From Planctomycetaceae bacterium (lineage in GTDB: Bacteria > Planctomycetota > Planctomycetia > Pirellulales > Pirellulaceae): a stretch of DNA of 6,633 bases. Location: contig SXHS01000199.1 of the NCBI GenBank assembly GCA_005773145.1, positions 1 to 6,633 of the forward strand, read 5' to 3'. Made by a program: the position numbers and the translations under genes. Shown here piece by piece: positions 5,771-6,633 of this stretch. The notes below the pieces were generated by a model, which was given only the letters and a program-made list of their open reading frames with translations, ran no database searches and was not told the DNA's origin. The first letter of the stretch is position 1; every line of letters begins with the position of its first letter.

Positions 5771-6633
5771 TCAGGCCATGAGGGGATCGATTTTCTCAGG
5801 GTCAATGCCGAGCTGTTGAATGGCATCGGCCACAGTCTTGGAGGTTAACTTACCCTGTCGACAAAGCTGGGACAGGGCGGCGAGTGTTACCATTTGTGCG
5901 TCCACTTCGAAATGCCGCCGCAGGGCGGAACGCGTATCGCTGCGTCCCATACCATCGGTGCCGAGGACATAATAGCCGCCGGGAAGCCAGGGGCTCAACT
6001 GTTCCGGGACCGCACGGACGTAGTCCGAGACGGCAATAAATGGCCCATGCTCGTCCTGCAGGACCTCCTCGAGATAGCTCTTTCGCGGGGGGGCGGTGGG
6101 GTGCAGCAGGTTCCAACGTTGACACGCGTGTGCCTCGCGTCGCAGTTGGGTGTAGCTGGTAACACTCCAGACGTTGCTGGAAACGCCGTATTCCTCGGCG
6201 AGAACTTTTTGGGCATCCAGGGCAGAACGCAGCAGCGCGCCACTTCCTAACAATTGCACCTTCGCCGCGTTACCACCCGCGTCGACCGTCGACAACTTAT
6301 ACATGCCCTTGATGATGCCCTCTTCCGCGCCATGCGGCATGGCGGGCATCACATAGTTCTCGTTGTAGAGCGTGATGTAGTAAATGGCCGTTTCATCCTG
6401 CTCGTACAGACGCTTCATGCCATCCAGGACAATCACGGCCGTTTCGTAGGCGTAGGCCGGATCGTAGGCCCGTACGGTCGGATAGGCGATGGCATTGAGG
6501 AGGCTATGCCCATCTTGATGTTGCAGTCCTTCGCCATTCAAAGTCGTCCGTCCGGCGGTGCCACCCAACATGAAACCCTTGGCACGCATATCGGCCGCGG
6601 CCCAGATCAGGTCGCCGATGCGTTGGAAGCCGA
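5771..6633 (-). CDS. aceE: Pyruvate dehydrogenase E1 component, homodimeric type, C-terminal part (5' end outside window)
   Basis: The last 286 residues of the thiamine-diphosphate enzyme that decarboxylates pyruvate and passes the acetyl unit to the lipoyl arm of E2. The frame is open to the right edge, and its first complete codons read GFQRIGDLIWAAAD before an internal Met codon at 6587-6589, so that Met is not the gene start. Clear AceE blocks follow: GGTAGRTTLNGEGLQHQDGH, RAYDPAYAYETAVIV, YYITLYNENYVMPAMP, GIIKGMYKL, LLGSGALLR, the transketolase C-terminal region with WSVTSYTQLRREA, and the end block GTDGMGRSDTRSALRRHFEVDA. They match my memory of E. coli AceE (about 887 aa) almost without gaps, so roughly 600 residues are missing. 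This E1 type is one long chain, not the alpha2beta2 E1 of Gram-positives and mitochondria. The stop is TGA at 5771-5773, 46 nt before aceF, which implies co-transcription. The promoter is outside the window. Confidence 0.96.
   Translation of the reverse strand, partial: GFQRIGDLIWAAADMRAKGFMLGGTAGRTTLNGEGLQHQDGHSLLNAIAYPTVRAYDPAYAYETAVIVLDGMKRLYEQDETAIYYITLYNENYVMPAMPHGAEEGIIKGMYKLSTVDAGGNAAKVQLLGSGALLRSALDAQKVLAEEYGVSSNVWSVTSYTQLRREAHACQRWNLLHPTAPPRKSYLEEVLQDEHGPFIAVSDYVRAVPEQLSPWLPGGYYVLGTDGMGRSDTRSALRRHFEVDAQMVTLAALSQLCRQGKLTSKTVADAIQQLGIDPEKIDPLMA

Noticed and set aside
5725..5826. An N-terminal extension of AceF starting at 5826.
   Set aside because: The extra 34 residues lie partly within the aceE coding end and do not look like E2 sequence; the lipoyl domain begins exactly at the Met at 5724.

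Overview
The window looks like ordinary chromosomal DNA from a moderately GC-rich Gram-negative-type bacterium. My best guess is a member of Planctomycetota (Pirellulales/Rhodopirellula-like). Three things suggest this. The secreted alpha/beta-hydrolase has the look of hydrolase families that are expanded in planctomycetes. Ribosome binding sites are weak or irregular. The intergenic hairpin at 671-734 resembles a dispersed repeat I remember from Rhodopirellula-type genomes. No marker gene (rRNA, ribosomal protein) is present, so the placement is an inference.

Layout. The left edge (1-634, + strand) holds the last 210 residues of a glycogen branching enzyme, GlgB. It converges on a minus-strand gene group that fills the rest of the window. 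The 126-bp convergent gap (635-760) carries one long imperfect inverted repeat (29-bp arms, 6-nt loop). Reading the minus strand in its own direction, the order is: the 3' part of aceE (pyruvate dehydrogenase E1, cut by the right edge); a 46-nt gap; aceF (single-lipoyl-domain E2 acyltransferase); a 70-nt gap; a predicted lipoprotein serine hydrolase; then, with a 17-nt overlap, a class-III PLP aminotransferase related to glutamate-1-semialdehyde aminomutase.

Function. AceE and AceF form the first two components of a pyruvate dehydrogenase complex of the homodimeric-E1 type: AceE decarboxylates pyruvate and reductively acetylates the lipoyl lysine of AceF, which passes the acetyl group to CoA. 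No E3 (dihydrolipoamide dehydrogenase) gene follows; its usual enteric position is taken by the hydrolase and aminotransferase. Spacing and the overlap suggest one transcript, but no metabolic link between the last two genes and pyruvate dehydrogenase can be read from the sequence. The operon promoter lies beyond the right edge.

I saw no tRNA, rRNA, CRISPR array, insertion sequence, phage gene or defence module, and no gene-free stretch longer than 126 bases. I do not see a convincing undescribed system. The points most worth following up are the hairpin repeat, the company kept by the pyruvate dehydrogenase genes, the unusually long Ala/Pro linker of the single-lipoyl E2, and the unassigned substrates of the hydrolase and aminotransferase.
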